This document shows, piece after piece, positions 63,803 through 64,000 of a stretch of DNA of 64,000 nucleotides. Made by a program: the position numbers and the translations under genes. Source of the DNA: Campylobacteraceae bacterium (lineage in GTDB: Bacteria > Campylobacterota > Campylobacteria > Campylobacterales > Campylobacteraceae); the NCBI GenBank assembly GCA_900753405.1, contig CAADYZ010000013.1, positions 92,673 through 156,672 on the forward strand, written 5' to 3'. A model generated the notes under the pieces. The model saw only the letters and a program-made list of their open reading frames with translations. It was not told the DNA's origin and did not search any database. Position 1 is the first letter of the stretch. Every line of letters starts with the position of its first letter.

Positions 63803-63820
63803 TGTCAAAACCGAATTTGA
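63803..63820 (+). repeat. RAATTY element upstream of ybeY
   Basis: TGTCAAAACCGAATTTGA, a full-core match in the gap between ybeY and the gene at the right edge. Confidence 0.8.
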
Positions 63821-63906
63821 AACGGCGCACCGCAAAAAACGCCAAAATGCGTAAAAAGCACTCAACGCCAAAAAACTAAGATCAAAAAGCAGAAATAAAG
63901 AAAAAC

Positions 63907-63971
63907 GCCGCAGTCTAAGGAGTCAAAAAACTGCGGCAAAACAAGCTAAAAGCCCCGCGTGAGGCTTTTAG
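63907..63971 (-). terminator. double hairpin downstream of the right-edge gene
   Basis: CTAAAAGCC (63946-63954) pairs with GGCTTTTAG (63963-63971), just after the stop of the leftward gene at the window edge; a second stem GCCGCAG/CTGCGGC spans 63907-63937. The first is a good intrinsic terminator. Confidence 0.6.
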
Positions 63972-63977
63972 GGCTGC

Positions 63978-64000
63978 TTAGTGGCTACAACCGCAGCCGC
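63978..64000 (-). CDS. C-terminal codons of a probable SlyD-type isomerase
   Basis: Only GCGCSH and the stop codon TAA (63978-63980) are visible on the minus strand. A Cys/Gly/His-rich end of this kind is typical of the metal-binding tail of SlyD (FKBP-type prolyl isomerase and nickel chaperone), but other metal-binding proteins end likewise. Confidence 0.4.

Overview
The window is a chromosomal segment from a Campylobacterota bacterium, most likely a Campylobacter with a mid-range GC content (species not assigned). Grounds: a PPIase-ftsA-ftsZ block next to rsmH/ftsL, a Tat-exported formate dehydrogenase operon with cytochrome b, futalosine-pathway mqnC, a waaC-waaM LOS pair, thyX in place of thyA, a short ProB, and AT-rich intergenic DNA with TATAAT -10 boxes and little visible -35. 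I found no rRNA, tRNA, insertion sequence, integrase or CRISPR array.

Layout. 1-9.4 kb: division genes (ftsZ cut by the left edge, ftsA, a membrane PPIase) divergent from rsmH, ftsL, a FUSC-family protein, a small membrane protein, maf and a PIN-domain membrane protein. 9.5-15 kb: MFS transporter, acpS, an unknown gene, ppk2, a secreted ATP-dependent DNA ligase, ispG. 15.4-18.8 kb: MFS transporter, phosphoribosyltransferase, ammonium channel. 18.9-26 kb: formate dehydrogenase (fdhA, fdhB, fdhC and a small Tat protein) divergent from a polyferredoxin, a TorD-type chaperone and a rhodanese. 26.3-31.9 kb: LOS genes (glycosyltransferase, waaM, waaC), an exonuclease, MFS, TRIC-type channel. 32-33.8 kb: a broken GtrII-type glucosyltransferase with a tetranucleotide tract. 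34.2-36.5 kb: polar amino-acid ABC importer. 36.8-47.3 kb: an almost unbroken leftward run (Fe-S oxidoreductase, proA, proB, a small zinc-ribbon protein, rsmG, tyrS, leuA, pssA, a DUF2726-like protein, ftsH). 47.5-49.8 kb: panD, ybaB, hisH, trpS. 49.8-50.9 kb: small ORFs and a long repeat. 50.9-55.4 kb: acetyltransferase, pyrF, pheT, pheS. 55.5-62.4 kb: thyX, metal ABC permease, mraY, murD, mqnC, hypD, serB. 62.4-63.3 kb: a gene-free repeat-rich stretch. Then ybeY and the last codons of a probable slyD.

The outstanding signal is a dispersed 19-bp element, consensus TTGTCAAAAYCRAATTYGA in either orientation, of which I count about 70 copies by eye. It lies between genes, often as inverted pairs that look like terminators, and also inside at least 15 reading frames, where it writes recurring peptides such as SKSNLIL, VKTEFD and SNSVLT. 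Its centre, CRAATTYG, always carries the RAATTY hexamer, which in C. jejuni is the methylated site needed for efficient natural transformation. The abundance, the inverted terminator pairs and the in-frame copies parallel the DNA uptake sequences of Neisseriaceae and Pasteurellaceae. I propose that this is a DNA uptake sequence of this lineage; that function is inference.
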